A DNA stretch of 64,000 bases from Photobacterium atrarenae. GTDB lineage: Bacteria; Pseudomonadota; Gammaproteobacteria; Enterobacterales; Vibrionaceae. Positions 33,976-42,644 of the stretch are shown in pieces; position 1 is the first letter of the stretch; each line of letters opens with the position of its first letter. Location: positions 992,001 through 1,056,000 of the forward strand of contig NZ_CP101509.1 of NCBI RefSeq assembly GCF_024380015.1, read 5' to 3'. The translations under genes were made by a program, and so were the position numbers. A model generated the notes under the pieces. That model had not been told where the DNA came from and searched no databases. It saw only the letters and a list, made by a program, of their open reading frames with translations.

Positions 33976-34668
33976 ATGCAGCAAATCGGATCAGATCTTT
34001 GGGTACATGAAGATGCCATGACTTTAGCCGGGGTTCGGCTTGGTTTACGGATGACCATTGTGAAACTGAGCGATGGCGGTGTTTGGATTCACTCGCCGAC
34101 CGCGCTGTCGCCACAGCTCAAAGCCGAGGTGGATGCCATTGGCCCGGTGACCGCGATTGTGGCCGCCAGCAACAACCATAGCCTGTGGCTGCAGGACTGG
34201 TGCGAGGCGTACCCGAAAGCTGAGGCCTATGTCAGTGCCGGGATCCCGCGCAGCGTCCCGTTGTCGAACTACCACATTTTGCAACCTGGCCTGGATAATC
34301 CATGGCCGGAGGATTTTACCTGGGCAACCATGCCGGGTGTGCCTGCGTTTAATGAAACCGTCTTTTTCCATCACAAAACCCGGTCGCTGATTGTGACAGA
34401 TCTGATCCAGAATCATCCCGAAACCACACCCCCGGGCTTTGCCGGGTTCGTCAGCAAGTATGTGTTTCAGCCGATCGGGTTTAAGGGGATCTGTGTCGCG
34501 CCGCCCTTAAAGTTGGGGATCATCCGCAAGGATAAATCCGGCTTTGCCGACTTCATCCGCACGGTTGGGAGTTGGGATTTCAGCCGCATTATCGTCACCC
34601 ATGGTGACATTATTGACGATAATGCCAAGTCCATTTTCTCTGAGCTTTCCCTGCGGTTTACCCGCTAA
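33976..34668 (+). CDS. DUF4336-family protein
   Basis: A 230-residue cytoplasmic protein of the DUF4336 family, which is related to the metallo-beta-lactamase fold but usually of unknown activity. It opens with IGSDLWVHEDAMTLAG and has the GVWIHSPTALSPQL, VAASNNHSLWLQDW and IIVTHGDIID segments; the last resembles the ligand-bearing strand of lactamase-fold hydrolases. The classic HxHxDH motif is replaced, so metal binding is doubtful. It stands alone and ends at a bidirectional terminator. Function unknown. Confidence 0.78.
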   Translation: MQQIGSDLWVHEDAMTLAGVRLGLRMTIVKLSDGGVWIHSPTALSPQLKAEVDAIGPVTAIVAASNNHSLWLQDWCEAYPKAEAYVSAGIPRSVPLSNYHILQPGLDNPWPEDFTWATMPGVPAFNETVFFHHKTRSLIVTDLIQNHPETTPPGFAGFVSKYVFQPIGFKGICVAPPLKLGIIRKDKSGFADFIRTVGSWDFSRIIVTHGDIIDDNAKSIFSELSLRFTR

Positions 34669-34809
34669 ACGAAACCGGAGCGGATTCCTTCTGAATATCC
34701 GTCTGCCAGCAGCTAGCAATAAAATCAATGAACTGCCGGCCGTTGAGCACTGCGTGACAGATAGACCGCCGATAAGATGCTGAGGGAACATGATTAGCGA
34801 AATCAATGA

Positions 34810-34843
34810 AAAAGACCATGGTGCATCTGCGCCATGGTCTTTT
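34810..34843. terminator. Bidirectional terminator between DUF4336 gene and ABC-F gene
   Basis: AAAAGACCATGG(TG) / (CG)CCATGGTCTTTT, flanked by A and T, lying between two convergent genes. Confidence 0.85.
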
Positions 34844-34888
34844 GGTATTTAACAATCAGTAACTCGTGTTGAATGGAAACAGCGTAGG

Positions 34889-36685
34889 TTACGCCAGTCC
34901 CAGTGCGAGATTGATTTGCTCGATTTCATCGCGCCAGGTTCGCTGTAGCTTGGGCTTCTGATGCTTGGCCTTGCGGGCCAGATCGTCTTCCAGCAGACTT
35001 TCCAGCGCCATCAGGCGCGTCAGCAATTGTTCGTCCTCACTGATCTGTGCCTGGGGATCGGAAACGTCTGATTCGGTGAAATCAGTGACCGTGTCATGTA
35101 TTTCGATGAGATCGGTTGGGAGATGACCGGCCACAGGATCGGCCGTATTCTGGCCCGACAGTTTGGCGTAAAGCCGGTCCAGATCGTGCCATTCTTCCAG
35201 TTTACCGTCATGAACCAGCCAGAACCGGTTACAGCTTTGTTCGATCAGGGCCCGATCATGGCTGACCAGCAGGCAGCCGCCCGCAAAAGTTTGCAGGGTT
35301 TCAGCCAGCTCTTCTTTGCCTTCCAGATCAAGATGGTTGGTCGGCTCATCGAGAAACAGCAGGTGGTAGTTCGCCAGTGTTAAGCCAATGAACAACAGCC
35401 GGGAGCGCTCGCCGCCACTGAGGGTGGCGACCCGCTCCTGGTGCCGAACATATGGAAAACCGGCACTGATCAGCGCCATTTTACGCAGTTCATCGGTCAG
35501 CGGCGCAAACGGGCGCAGCGCGTCCATCAGGGTGTCCTGATCGGTCAGCTGTGCCAGACGCTGATCGTAGTAACCCAGCCTGAGTTGCGGGTGGAAAGCC
35601 AGCGATGATGTCTGACTATTGCCTGCGTTGTCGGCTGCATCCTGATAACGCTGCCACAGCAGGCGTAGCAGGGAGGACTTGCCGGCCCCATTGCGCCCCA
35701 GTATCGCGACCCGATCGCCGCTTTTGAGCTGCTGGCTGATCACCTCAAACAGCGGCTCAGCTTCAGGAGCGGGGCGAACTTCAAGCGCTGTCATACTCAG
35801 AAGGCGGTTGGCCGGCAGCGCTTCCCCTTTCAGGGTTAATTGCCACGGCGTCCCGGCGGTGAGTTGAGTCTGGCTGTCTTTCAGTCGGTCGACCCGTTTG
35901 TCCATCTGTTTGGCTTTGCGGGCCAGATCTTCGTTATCGTAGACCTTACCCCAGGTAGCCAGCCGCTTGGCGCTTTTCTCCAGTCGGTTGATCTCCTTCT
36001 GCTCCGACTGGTAACGGTGTTCATCGGCTAGATCCTGTTCGGCTAACGCTTGCCGGGCTTGCGAGCAGGGCAGCCGAAAGAACTGGAGTTGCTTGTCACG
36101 CATGATCCAGGTGCAGTTGGTGACCTGATCGAGCAGATACTGATCGTGGGAGACCAGCACGAAACTGCCTTTCCAGCGGGTAAGGAAATCCTCCAGCCAC
36201 AGCAGGGTCGGCAGATCCATATGGTTACTCGGCTCGTCGAGCAGCAGCAGATCGGGCTGACGGATCAATGCCCGGGCCAGCAGCAAACGGGTATGTTGGC
36301 CGCCGCTCAGGGTCCCGGCGGTCAATGACCAGTCCTGCTCGGTAAAACCCATTTCGGCCAGCAGTACTTCTGCGCGCCAGGCCTCTGCCAGTCGCTCAGC
36401 CGGTGGCAAACGGTCGAGGACCGCGTCGATCATGGTGACGTGATTCAGATCGACAGGCAGGTGTTGCTCGACCCGCTCGATCAGGCTGTGGTTGGCACGG
36501 GTGAGTGCGCCATGATAGTCGCTGATGGTGCCGTCCAGCAGCTTCAGCAGGGTACTTTTGCCGCAGCCATTGTGGCCGATGAGACCAATTCGGTCGCCTT
36601 GGTTCAGGGTGAAAGAAACCGCTTCAAGGATTGAACCTGAAGTGACGTGATAAGAAATCGATTGTGCAGTTAGTAAAGTGCTCAT
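34889..36685 (-). CDS. ABC-F ATPase (putative ribosome-protection/translation factor)
   Basis: Soluble protein of 598 residues with two ABC ATPase domains and no membrane segment. First domain: Walker A GHNGCGKST (about 38-46), signature LSGGQ, Walker B LLLLDEPSNH. Linker of about 80 residues with the coiled-coil pattern expected of the P-site tRNA interaction motif (rich in K, R, E, around residues 225-290). Second domain: GRNGAGKSS, LSGGERSRL, LLFLDEPTNH. The C-terminal tail is charged. ABC-F proteins act on the ribosomal E site as translation factors or antibiotic-resistance factors. It is not one of the obvious housekeeping set by position, and has a long leader with a small ORF and RNA pairing (36691-36982), which favours drug-inducible ribosome protection. 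That is inference. Confidence 0.9.
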   Translation of the reverse strand: MSTLLTAQSISYHVTSGSILEAVSFTLNQGDRIGLIGHNGCGKSTLLKLLDGTISDYHGALTRANHSLIERVEQHLPVDLNHVTMIDAVLDRLPPAERLAEAWRAEVLLAEMGFTEQDWSLTAGTLSGGQHTRLLLARALIRQPDLLLLDEPSNHMDLPTLLWLEDFLTRWKGSFVLVSHDQYLLDQVTNCTWIMRDKQLQFFRLPCSQARQALAEQDLADEHRYQSEQKEINRLEKSAKRLATWGKVYDNEDLARKAKQMDKRVDRLKDSQTQLTAGTPWQLTLKGEALPANRLLSMTALEVRPAPEAEPLFEVISQQLKSGDRVAILGRNGAGKSSLLRLLWQRYQDAADNAGNSQTSSLAFHPQLRLGYYDQRLAQLTDQDTLMDALRPFAPLTDELRKMALISAGFPYVRHQERVATLSGGERSRLLFIGLTLANYHLLFLDEPTNHLDLEGKEELAETLQTFAGGCLLVSHDRALIEQSCNRFWLVHDGKLEEWHDLDRLYAKLSGQNTADPVAGHLPTDLIEIHDTVTDFTESDVSDPQAQISEDEQLLTRLMALESLLEDDLARKAKHQKPKLQRTWRDEIEQINLALGLA

Positions 36686-36690
36686 TGCTT

Positions 36691-36863
36691 ACTCAAGAAT
36701 TGCGGGCACAGCATTTCAGCTCAGATCGCTGAGTCGAACATCCTGCGCCATCGTCAAACAAAGCTGACGACAACCCGGTAAGCCAGAGAGAAGATTAGAC
36801 TTCGGTATTGATGACTTCGCTCAAGCTTGGGTTATCGCAGCGCGATATCGCAAAAACTTGAGT
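36691..36863 (-). promoter_or_regulatory. Putative translational attenuator in the ABC-F mRNA leader
   Basis: On the RNA, the leader-ORF segment ACUCAAGUUUUUGCG (genome 36863-36849) can pair with CGCAAUUCUUGAGU (36704-36691), which lies against the ABC-F start codon and contains its weak ribosome-binding site: 7 plus 5 base pairs around a small internal loop. The same CUCAAG can instead pair with CUUGAG at 36825-36820, and an outer GGUAUU/AAUACC pair (36876-36871 with 36809-36804) supports that second fold. Alternative pairing of the same segment is the signature of ribosome-controlled attenuation. Confidence 0.6.
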
Positions 36864-36912
36864 GGTTTCGAATACCAAAAAATTGTGCGAGATGGATTTC
36901 ACACAAGATCAT
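36832..36912 (-). CDS. 26-residue leader peptide upstream of ABC-F gene
   Basis: Short frame too small for usual gene calls. Its ATG (36912) follows a near-perfect ribosome-binding site AAAGGAGGT at the best spacing, far stronger than that of the ABC-F gene 146 bp downstream. The peptide begins MILCEIHLAQFF, ends FCDIALR and stops with TAA. The second half of the frame contains the RNA segment able to pair with the ABC-F start. Regulatory leader peptides of this kind precede inducible ribosome-targeted resistance genes such as erm, msr and vga. Confidence 0.65.
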   Translation of the reverse strand: MILCEIHLAQFFGIRNHSSFCDIALR

Positions 36913-36953
36913 AAGTTTACCTCCTTTATTTTGTTAGTTAATCAATGTGTTGC

Positions 36954-36982
36954 ATTGTAGAAGGGAACCGAAAAATTAACAA
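36954..36982 (-). promoter_or_regulatory. Sigma70 promoter for leader peptide and ABC-F gene
   Basis: On the minus strand TTGTTA (36982-36977), exactly 17 bp, TACAAT (36959-36954). It lies 41 bp before the leader ATG and about 270 bp before the ABC-F ATG. Confidence 0.75.
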
Positions 36983-37111
36983 CTGGTTAACCGCGTGAAT
37001 TTGGTATGGGGAGGTAAGAGTCTTGTTTTGGATGAGCTGATTTAGGGGGCGTCTGTTGCGGCGCTCTCAGGTTCGGTTTAGGGTAGACGGCGGCTTTCGG
37101 GGAGGAACAGA

Positions 37112-38074
37112 TTGAATAACTTTGACTATAACCTGCTGCGGGTGCTGGAAGTGTTGCTGGAAGAGCAAAGTGTAACTGCGGCGGCAGCTCGCTTGCACCT
37201 GAGCCAGTCGGCGGTGAGCAAGCAACTGGCCAAACTGCGGGAGACTTTCAGCGATCCTTTGTTTGAGCGAACCGCGCATGGCTTGCGGGCGACGCCGCGG
37301 GCCAAAGCGCTGGCGCCGCAATTGCGCCTGCTGCTGCAGCAACTTGAGCAGTTTACCCGACCGAGTGAGTTCGACCCGGCGCTCAGCCGGCGTGAGTTTC
37401 GGATTGATATGGTGGAGGCGGCGTATTCGCTGACTTACCCCTGCTTTATGCCGGAGCTGCTGGCTCAGGCGCCGAATATCCGGCTTAGCAGCCAGATCTG
37501 GAGTCAGGAAAGTCTTGATAAGCTGCTGCGTTGCGACATTGATATGGCGCTCTGTATCCGGGAGTGGGATGAACGCTCGCCGCTGCACTTTAGCCAGATC
37601 CCGCCTGAGCTGAATTACGTTGCGTTGGTGCGGGATCACCCGATCTGTATTATGCGGGCGGACCATCCGTTATTGGATGAGCCCTGGGGGCTGGACACTT
37701 TCCTGAAGTATCGCCATTTGCAGGTCAGTTTTGGTGGTGTTGAGCATTGGCTGCTTGATGATGTGCTGGCGCGCGAGAAACGTCAGCGCGATATTGCAGT
37801 GAATATGGCCGAGTTTTACAGTGCGCTTCGTTTGTGTGAAAGCAGCGATCTGATCATGAGCGCACCGGCTAAATATGCCGCGACCATGATGGGCGACTTC
37901 AATGTTCGGTGCCTGGATGTGCCGGTCGATCTGGTGCCTGGTGCCTATGTGCTGATGTGGCATCAGCATTATGATCTGGATCCGAGCCATCGCTGGCTGC
38001 GCTCCCTGATGATCGATCAGGTGAAGGCCCGGTACCCGACGCCAACGGCCGGTGATGCGCATACCGGGTACTAA
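37112..38074 (+). CDS. LysR-family regulator, NodD/LeuO-like
   Basis: LysR regulator of 320 residues with start codon TTG at 37112, supported by GGGGAGG at the correct distance. The N-terminus FDYNLLRVLEVLLEEQSVTAAAARLHLSQSAVSKQLAKLRE is characteristic of the LeuO/NodD-like branch (MNNFDYNLL start), followed by a C-terminal effector domain. It is divergent from the ABC-F leader promoter, 130 bp apart, but no target is apparent. Its 3' end overlaps the convergent SRAP gene by 4 bp. Confidence 0.9.
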   Translation: MNNFDYNLLRVLEVLLEEQSVTAAAARLHLSQSAVSKQLAKLRETFSDPLFERTAHGLRATPRAKALAPQLRLLLQQLEQFTRPSEFDPALSRREFRIDMVEAAYSLTYPCFMPELLAQAPNIRLSSQIWSQESLDKLLRCDIDMALCIREWDERSPLHFSQIPPELNYVALVRDHPICIMRADHPLLDEPWGLDTFLKYRHLQVSFGGVEHWLLDDVLAREKRQRDIAVNMAEFYSALRLCESSDLIMSAPAKYAATMMGDFNVRCLDVPVDLVPGAYVLMWHQHYDLDPSHRWLRSLMIDQVKARYPTPTAGDAHTGY

Positions 38075-38640
38075 ACGGCGGTGACGACGATGGGATAATG
38101 TTCGTCAGCACCCAGCATGGGCATGATGGAAGTAATGTTGCCTTCCAGCCACTGCCAGGTATCTTTCGGGGCGATCAGCGCCGGCATCCGGTCGTGATAG
38201 GGGCGGCAAACCTCATTCGGAGCCGTGGTGATCGTGACCAGTTCTGGCATGTCGCCGGGAAACCAGATCCCTGCCATGTAAAACGGGTGGTTATCTGAAT
38301 GACTGAAGAGGTATTTCTGTTTGCGTGGTCCGCCTTCATCATGCCATTCATACCAGCCGCTGCATGGGATCAGGCAGCGATGGTTCTGCATCGCATGATG
38401 AAACAGTTTTTTGTCATTCACGGTTTCCGCACGGGCATTGATGATCTGTTTTTTGGCCCAATCCGGTTTGATCCCCCACACCGCAGGCTGCTGCTCTAGG
38501 TTGCCCTGCTGATAAATGATAGTTGCAATCTGCTGGCTGGGGCGAATATCCGGGCTGGCTTGGGCGTTGAAGGCGCAGCCGGTTTCGTCACTGACCATTC
38601 GGTTAAAGGTGTCGCCGGTAATACAGAATCGTCCACACAT
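38071..38640 (-). CDS. SOS response-associated peptidase / abasic-site shield (YedK/HMCES family)
   Basis: SRAP-domain protein of 189 residues that forms a thiazolidine DNA-protein crosslink with abasic sites in single-stranded DNA through Cys2. The protein begins MCGRF with the needed cysteine exposed after removal of Met, so the start must be 38640 (SD AGGAGG nearby); a much longer open frame upstream is not used. Other family landmarks are the NARAETV segment, the CLIPCSGWYEWH core and HDRMPALI with the active histidine/glutamate context. Confidence 0.95.
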   Translation of the reverse strand: MCGRFCITGDTFNRMVSDETGCAFNAQASPDIRPSQQIATIIYQQGNLEQQPAVWGIKPDWAKKQIINARAETVNDKKLFHHAMQNHRCLIPCSGWYEWHDEGGPRKQKYLFSHSDNHPFYMAGIWFPGDMPELVTITTAPNEVCRPYHDRMPALIAPKDTWQWLEGNITSIMPMLGADEHYPIVVTAV

Positions 38641-38887
38641 GCGGTATTCCTCCTTGTTTGAATTATGGATGACAAGAAGCGGAGCGTGCTGGGACAATCC
38701 TGTGCAAATAATCAGCCATTTAAGTATGGGCACAGGTGATTGCGGTGTAAACTCAACCCGCTCAGCGGCAGGATGTGCGAGCGGCTTGTAATCTTGCCGG
38801 AATTTCAGATAGCAGAGCAATTGTCTGAATATCACTGAGCCTATATGCTTGATGAGTTGCATCAACATCTGATTTGAAGGGTTTTTC

Positions 38888-40234
38888 ATGCAAGAGAATG
38901 AACTCCAGAGTGCCGTGAGTGAGCTGTTAGCCAGCGATCTCGATCCAACCACCCAGCAGGCGGTGATTGAACAATTTGAACAGGAAAAAACACCGACTGA
39001 GCTTGCTTTATTGCTGGAGTCGCTGCCGCTTGAGGAACGTCTGGAAAGCTGGAAGCAGATCTCCGAGACCGTGAAAGCTGCGGTGCTGGTTGAAATGCGC
39101 CTTGATGCCAGTCAGACGATCATCAATTCGCTGGATGAGCCGAGCCTGCTGGCTCTCTTTACCGGCATTGATGCCGATACCTTGCTGGAATTGCAGGACA
39201 ATCTGCCGGATCACCTGATGGAAGAGGTGATCAAACGGATGGATGAGGAGCAGCAACAACGCTTCTCCACCGCTCAGCAGTTTTCTGATGATGAAGTCGG
39301 CCACTGGTGTGATCATCAGCCGCTGGTGGTACCGGCGAAAACCAAGATTAAAGTGGTGCAGCGCTTGGTCCGGCGGATGATGCCGGCACACAGTAATGCT
39401 ATTTTCTTGGTGGATCAGCGCGGTAACTGGGAAGGGGCTGTCCGGTTTAATAAACTCATCGGCGCCGACCCATTGCTGCGGGTCTCTGAGCTGGCAGAGT
39501 CCGAGTTTCCGATTTTGCACGCGAAAGAAGATGTCTATGTGGCGGCCGATAAGGTCGCCGGCAGCTCGGAGTCGGCCCTGCCGGTGATCAGCGATGGCGG
39601 GATGCTGATTGGCCGTTTGGATATCGGCCGGGCTTATGAATTGCAGGCCGAGCGGGCGGAGTCACAAATCATGGCAACCGCGGGTCTGGATGAAGACGAA
39701 GACCTGTTTTCCAGCGTCCGCAAAAGTGCCCAGAACCGGGCGATCTGGCTGGGGATCAATCTGCTGACGGCGTTTCTGGCCTCCTGGTTTATCGGCCTGT
39801 TCGAAGCCACGCTGCAACAGGTGGTGGCGCTGGCGGTGCTGATGCCGATTGTTGCCTCAATGGGTGGAATTGCCGGCAGTCAGACCCTGACCCTGATTGT
39901 CCGCGGTCTGGCGCTGGGGCAGATTTCCCGGGCTAACCTCAAGCCGCTGCTGAGCAAAGAGATGAAGGTCGGAGCTCTGAACGGGGTGCTGTGGGCCATT
40001 GTTATCGGCCTGGTGGCCGGGTTCTGGTTTGACAGTCTGATGCTCGGTGGGGTCATCGGGATGGCGATCATTGCCAATATCATCTCTGCTGCGTTGGCCG
40101 GGGTCTTTGTGCCGGTGGTGCTGGATAAGCTGAAAATTGACCCGGCGCTGTCCGGCTCGGTGATCCTGACCACGGTGACCGATATTATCGGCTTTGTCGC
40201 CTTCCTTGGGTTGGGGACCTTGCTGTTGCTTTAA
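38888..40234 (+). CDS. mgtE: MgtE-type magnesium transporter
   Basis: Homodimeric Mg2+ channel of 448 residues. The N-terminal helical superhelix (about 1-135) and CBS-pair sensor (about 140-260) precede the five-helix pore (about 280-448), which carries the VALAVLMPIVASMGGIAGSQTLTLIVRGLALGQI signature. The cytoplasmic part senses internal Mg2+ and closes the pore. The gene has GAAGGG before its ATG and ends at a strong bidirectional terminator. No magnesium riboswitch could be recognised upstream by eye. Confidence 0.93.
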   Translation: MQENELQSAVSELLASDLDPTTQQAVIEQFEQEKTPTELALLLESLPLEERLESWKQISETVKAAVLVEMRLDASQTIINSLDEPSLLALFTGIDADTLLELQDNLPDHLMEEVIKRMDEEQQQRFSTAQQFSDDEVGHWCDHQPLVVPAKTKIKVVQRLVRRMMPAHSNAIFLVDQRGNWEGAVRFNKLIGADPLLRVSELAESEFPILHAKEDVYVAADKVAGSSESALPVISDGGMLIGRLDIGRAYELQAERAESQIMATAGLDEDEDLFSSVRKSAQNRAIWLGINLLTAFLASWFIGLFEATLQQVVALAVLMPIVASMGGIAGSQTLTLIVRGLALGQISRANLKPLLSKEMKVGALNGVLWAIVIGLVAGFWFDSLMLGGVIGMAIIANIISAALAGVFVPVVLDKLKIDPALSGSVILTTVTDIIGFVAFLGLGTLLLL

Positions 40235-40257
40235 TCGTCATACGTCAAAGATGAATC

Positions 40258-40287
40258 AAAAGAGGTGGCCTGAGCCACCTCTTTTTT
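40258..40287. terminator. Bidirectional terminator between mgtE and nosL
   Basis: AAAAGAGGTGGC / GCCACCTCTTTTTT with a four-base loop, at the tail-to-tail junction of mgtE and the nos operon. Confidence 0.92.
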
Positions 40288-40303
40288 AAGGGTAGTTTCT
40301 TTT

Positions 40304-40804
40304 TTAAAGCATTTCGATGCTAATCTCATCAAATTGGTACACTTTGCCGCCAAACTCGGCCATAAAGCTGTTGGCATCTTCCTGACGGGCGAAACTGGCC
40401 AGAGTTTTACCCATCGCGCCTTTTTTCTCCGAACCGATGACATACCAGGCCTCGCGGGCATCAATGAAATATTCGTCTTCCGGTTTTTGCCACGGCGTTT
40501 TGCTCATGTCATGGACATAGATCTCTTTCACCTGGCGTTGGTTCTCCGGCTGCAAGATGTAGCTGAACAAGTCTCGGGTGGAGCAGAATTTACTGACGGA
40601 CTCGGTCGATTTGCTGTAGCTCTCGCCTTTGGGTCCGGGGAAGCGGCTGATAATCATCCCGCACAGGTGACATTCATCTGCCTGTTCAATCGCTGCGGCC
40701 TGACGCACCATGGCCTGTTGTTCGGTGTTCTGATCACTGCAAGCGACGCCCAGGCTCAGGAGGAGCGCTATGGCGAGGGATTGGAGAGAAAATAGAGTAC
40801 GCAT
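40304..40804 (-). CDS. nosL: Nitrous-oxide reductase accessory protein NosL (copper chaperone)
   Basis: Outer-facing lipoprotein that delivers Cu(I) for assembly of the NosZ copper centres. The N-terminus carries a signal peptide with a likely lipobox GVAC (cysteine about 22). The copper motif CHLCGM lies at about 45-50 and the C-terminal NosL fold follows (YVIGSEKKGAMG, EFGGKVYQFDEI). 166 residues is normal. It is the last gene of the nosRZDFYL operon, 38 bp after nosY, and ends at a terminator. Confidence 0.93.
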   Translation of the reverse strand: MRTLFSLQSLAIALLLSLGVACSDQNTEQQAMVRQAAAIEQADECHLCGMIISRFPGPKGESYSKSTESVSKFCSTRDLFSYILQPENQRQVKEIYVHDMSKTPWQKPEDEYFIDAREAWYVIGSEKKGAMGKTLASFARQEDANSFMAEFGGKVYQFDEISIEML

Positions 40805-40842
40805 AAGTCATCCTTAGTCGTTGGCCAATCAGGCCGTCAGAG

Positions 40843-41661
40843 TTAGAGTTTTTTGTGATGAAAGATCAGCGCGGCTAGTGCCAGCGGTGCCATGACCCAA
40901 CCGAGCATGATGAGAAGGAGCTGGGCCAGAGAGTGGCTTTGATCGAGGGCGACGGCCACTACCCCGTTGACATCCCCGGTATCGAGCGCGGCTAAATTGA
41001 TCAGCCGGAACAGATCGGCCGGGTTGAACCACATCAGTTGCACCAGGAACGACTGGCTAAGGCCTTCTTCGACGCCGATCAGCAGAGCCAGTAGCGCCAG
41101 GTCAAACACCAGCACAAAGAAGAACCACAGCAGCAGGGCGATCCCCGCTGCTTTCGATTTTTCAGTCACCGACAGGCTGATCACATAGGCGATAGCGATG
41201 AAACACAGCCCCAGCAAGATGGCCGACAGAATAAACAGGCCAAAGGCCGGTAACACCTCGCTTGCGTCGGTTTGCCATGCCATTAGCATGGCCGCGCTGC
41301 CAAACCCCAGGCTGGTCGCCAGTCCGATAATGGTGCCCTGGCCGAAGAACTTGCCGAGCAGGAGCTGGCGGTGGCTGAGCGGATAAGTCATTAGTAACAG
41401 CAGCGTGCCGGATTCCTGCTCGCCGACGAAGCTGTCGTAACTCAGTAGCAGCGCGATGAGCGGGATCAGAAACACCGCCAGGCTGGACAGGCTGGCGATT
41501 GTTGTCGAGAGAGAGGCGACGCCCAGTTGGCCGGAAGCGGCTGAACCATAGTAGCTGAGGCCGATGGCCAGTACCGCGAAAATGAATGTGATGGACAGTA
41601 GCCAGCGATTGCGCAGGCCATCCTGAAACTCTTTCAGGGCAACAGCGAATAAAGCATTCAT
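40843..41661 (-). CDS. nosY: NosY, ABC permease for N2O reductase maturation
   Basis: Membrane subunit with six helices of the NosFY ABC transporter needed to build the CuZ centre; recent structural work assigns sulfur or copper traffic to the NosDFY complex. The protein of 272 residues starts MNALFAVALKEFQDGLRNRW and has the YDSFVGEQESGTLLLLMTYPLSRRQ-like signature of the family (VGEQESGTLLLLMTYPLS). The ATG at 41661 overlaps the nosF stop and is preceded by GGAGGTT; an in-frame start further up lies inside nosF. Confidence 0.92.
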   Translation of the reverse strand: MNALFAVALKEFQDGLRNRWLLSITFIFAVLAIGLSYYGSAASGQLGVASLSTTIASLSSLAVFLIPLIALLLSYDSFVGEQESGTLLLLMTYPLSHRQLLLGKFFGQGTIIGLATSLGFGSAAMLMAWQTDASEVLPAFGLFILSAILLGLCFIAIAYVISLSVTEKSKAAGIALLLWFFFVLVFDLALLALLIGVEEGLSQSFLVQLMWFNPADLFRLINLAALDTGDVNGVVAVALDQSHSLAQLLLIMLGWVMAPLALAALIFHHKKL

Positions 41662-42644
41662 GATGATGCAACCTCCGGTGGGGTAAGCGGGCGTCCGGCA
41701 GCGTTCGGCTGCGGGGCTGAGGGAGCGACAGCCCCCTGACACTGTGCGTCGTTTATGTTGAGGTAATACTGGTAGAGCTGCTCCAGGTTGGCCGGCTCGA
41801 TGCTGATATCCGGCAGCAGAGGATCGTCCAGCAGCTGGCGGATCACGGCTAGTTTTTGCTTTTCAGGAACCTGTAGCTGCTCCGGTCCGGTTTGCCACTG
41901 GCTTAGCTCGGGGTGGCTGCTGAGGAGGGACGCCAGCTCAGGGATACGAATCGTGGCCGGGAGGTTGGCTTTCTCCCGCAACTGGGCTAGGGTGCCGATG
42001 GCTTTTTGGCGCCCCCCGGCCAGGATCATGGCCCGATCAATATGCTGCTCGACGCCTGGGAGGACATGGGAACAGAGGATGACGCTGGTGCCGTTGGATT
42101 TTAGCTGGTCGACACGCTGGTAGAAGTCCTGGGTGGCGATAGGATCCAGCCCGACCGTGGGCTCATCCAGCAGGAGAAGCTTCGGGTTGCCGAGAAAGGC
42201 CTGTGCCAGCCCGAGGCGCTGGCGCATCCCTTTGGAGTAATGTTTTACCTTCCGGTTTAAAGCATGGGTCAGGCCGACCTGCGCCAGCAGTGCTGGTACT
42301 TCCTGCTGACTGACTTGTTTCAGCCGGGCAAAGTAGGTGAGAATTTCCAGGCCGGTTAAATGGTCGTAGAAGCTGACGTTTTCAGGCAGGTAGCCAATTT
42401 GCCTGCGGCTTTGCCAGGCCTGTTTGGACTGGGGGTCCACGCCGAAAATACGAACTTCTCCGCTGCTGGCTGGGATCACCCCCAGAATGATTTTCATCAT
42501 GGTGGTTTTGCCCGCTCCGTTATGGCCAAACAGACCAAGCACTTCTCCGGGGTTCAGCGCCAGGTTGATTGCCTGCAGTGCGTCCAACTGCTGATACTGT
42601 TTGCCGGTCTCGCTGAGTGAAATAATAGGTTTCGTTGCTGTCAT
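41658..42644 (-). CDS. nosF: NosF, ABC ATPase for N2O reductase maturation
   Basis: ATPase of the NosDFY complex, 328 residues. Walker A GHNGAGKTT at about 39-47, the signature YSKGMRQRLGLAQA and Walker B LLLLDEPTVGLDP are all intact. Its start overlaps the nosD stop and its stop overlaps the nosY start, each as ATGA, so the three genes are translationally coupled. The C-terminal extension of about 75 residues (after SHVLPGVEQ) is usual for NosF-type subunits. Confidence 0.95.
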   Translation of the reverse strand: MTATKPIISLSETGKQYQQLDALQAINLALNPGEVLGLFGHNGAGKTTMMKIILGVIPASSGEVRIFGVDPQSKQAWQSRRQIGYLPENVSFYDHLTGLEILTYFARLKQVSQQEVPALLAQVGLTHALNRKVKHYSKGMRQRLGLAQAFLGNPKLLLLDEPTVGLDPIATQDFYQRVDQLKSNGTSVILCSHVLPGVEQHIDRAMILAGGRQKAIGTLAQLREKANLPATIRIPELASLLSSHPELSQWQTGPEQLQVPEKQKLAVIRQLLDDPLLPDISIEPANLEQLYQYYLNINDAQCQGAVAPSAPQPNAAGRPLTPPEVASS

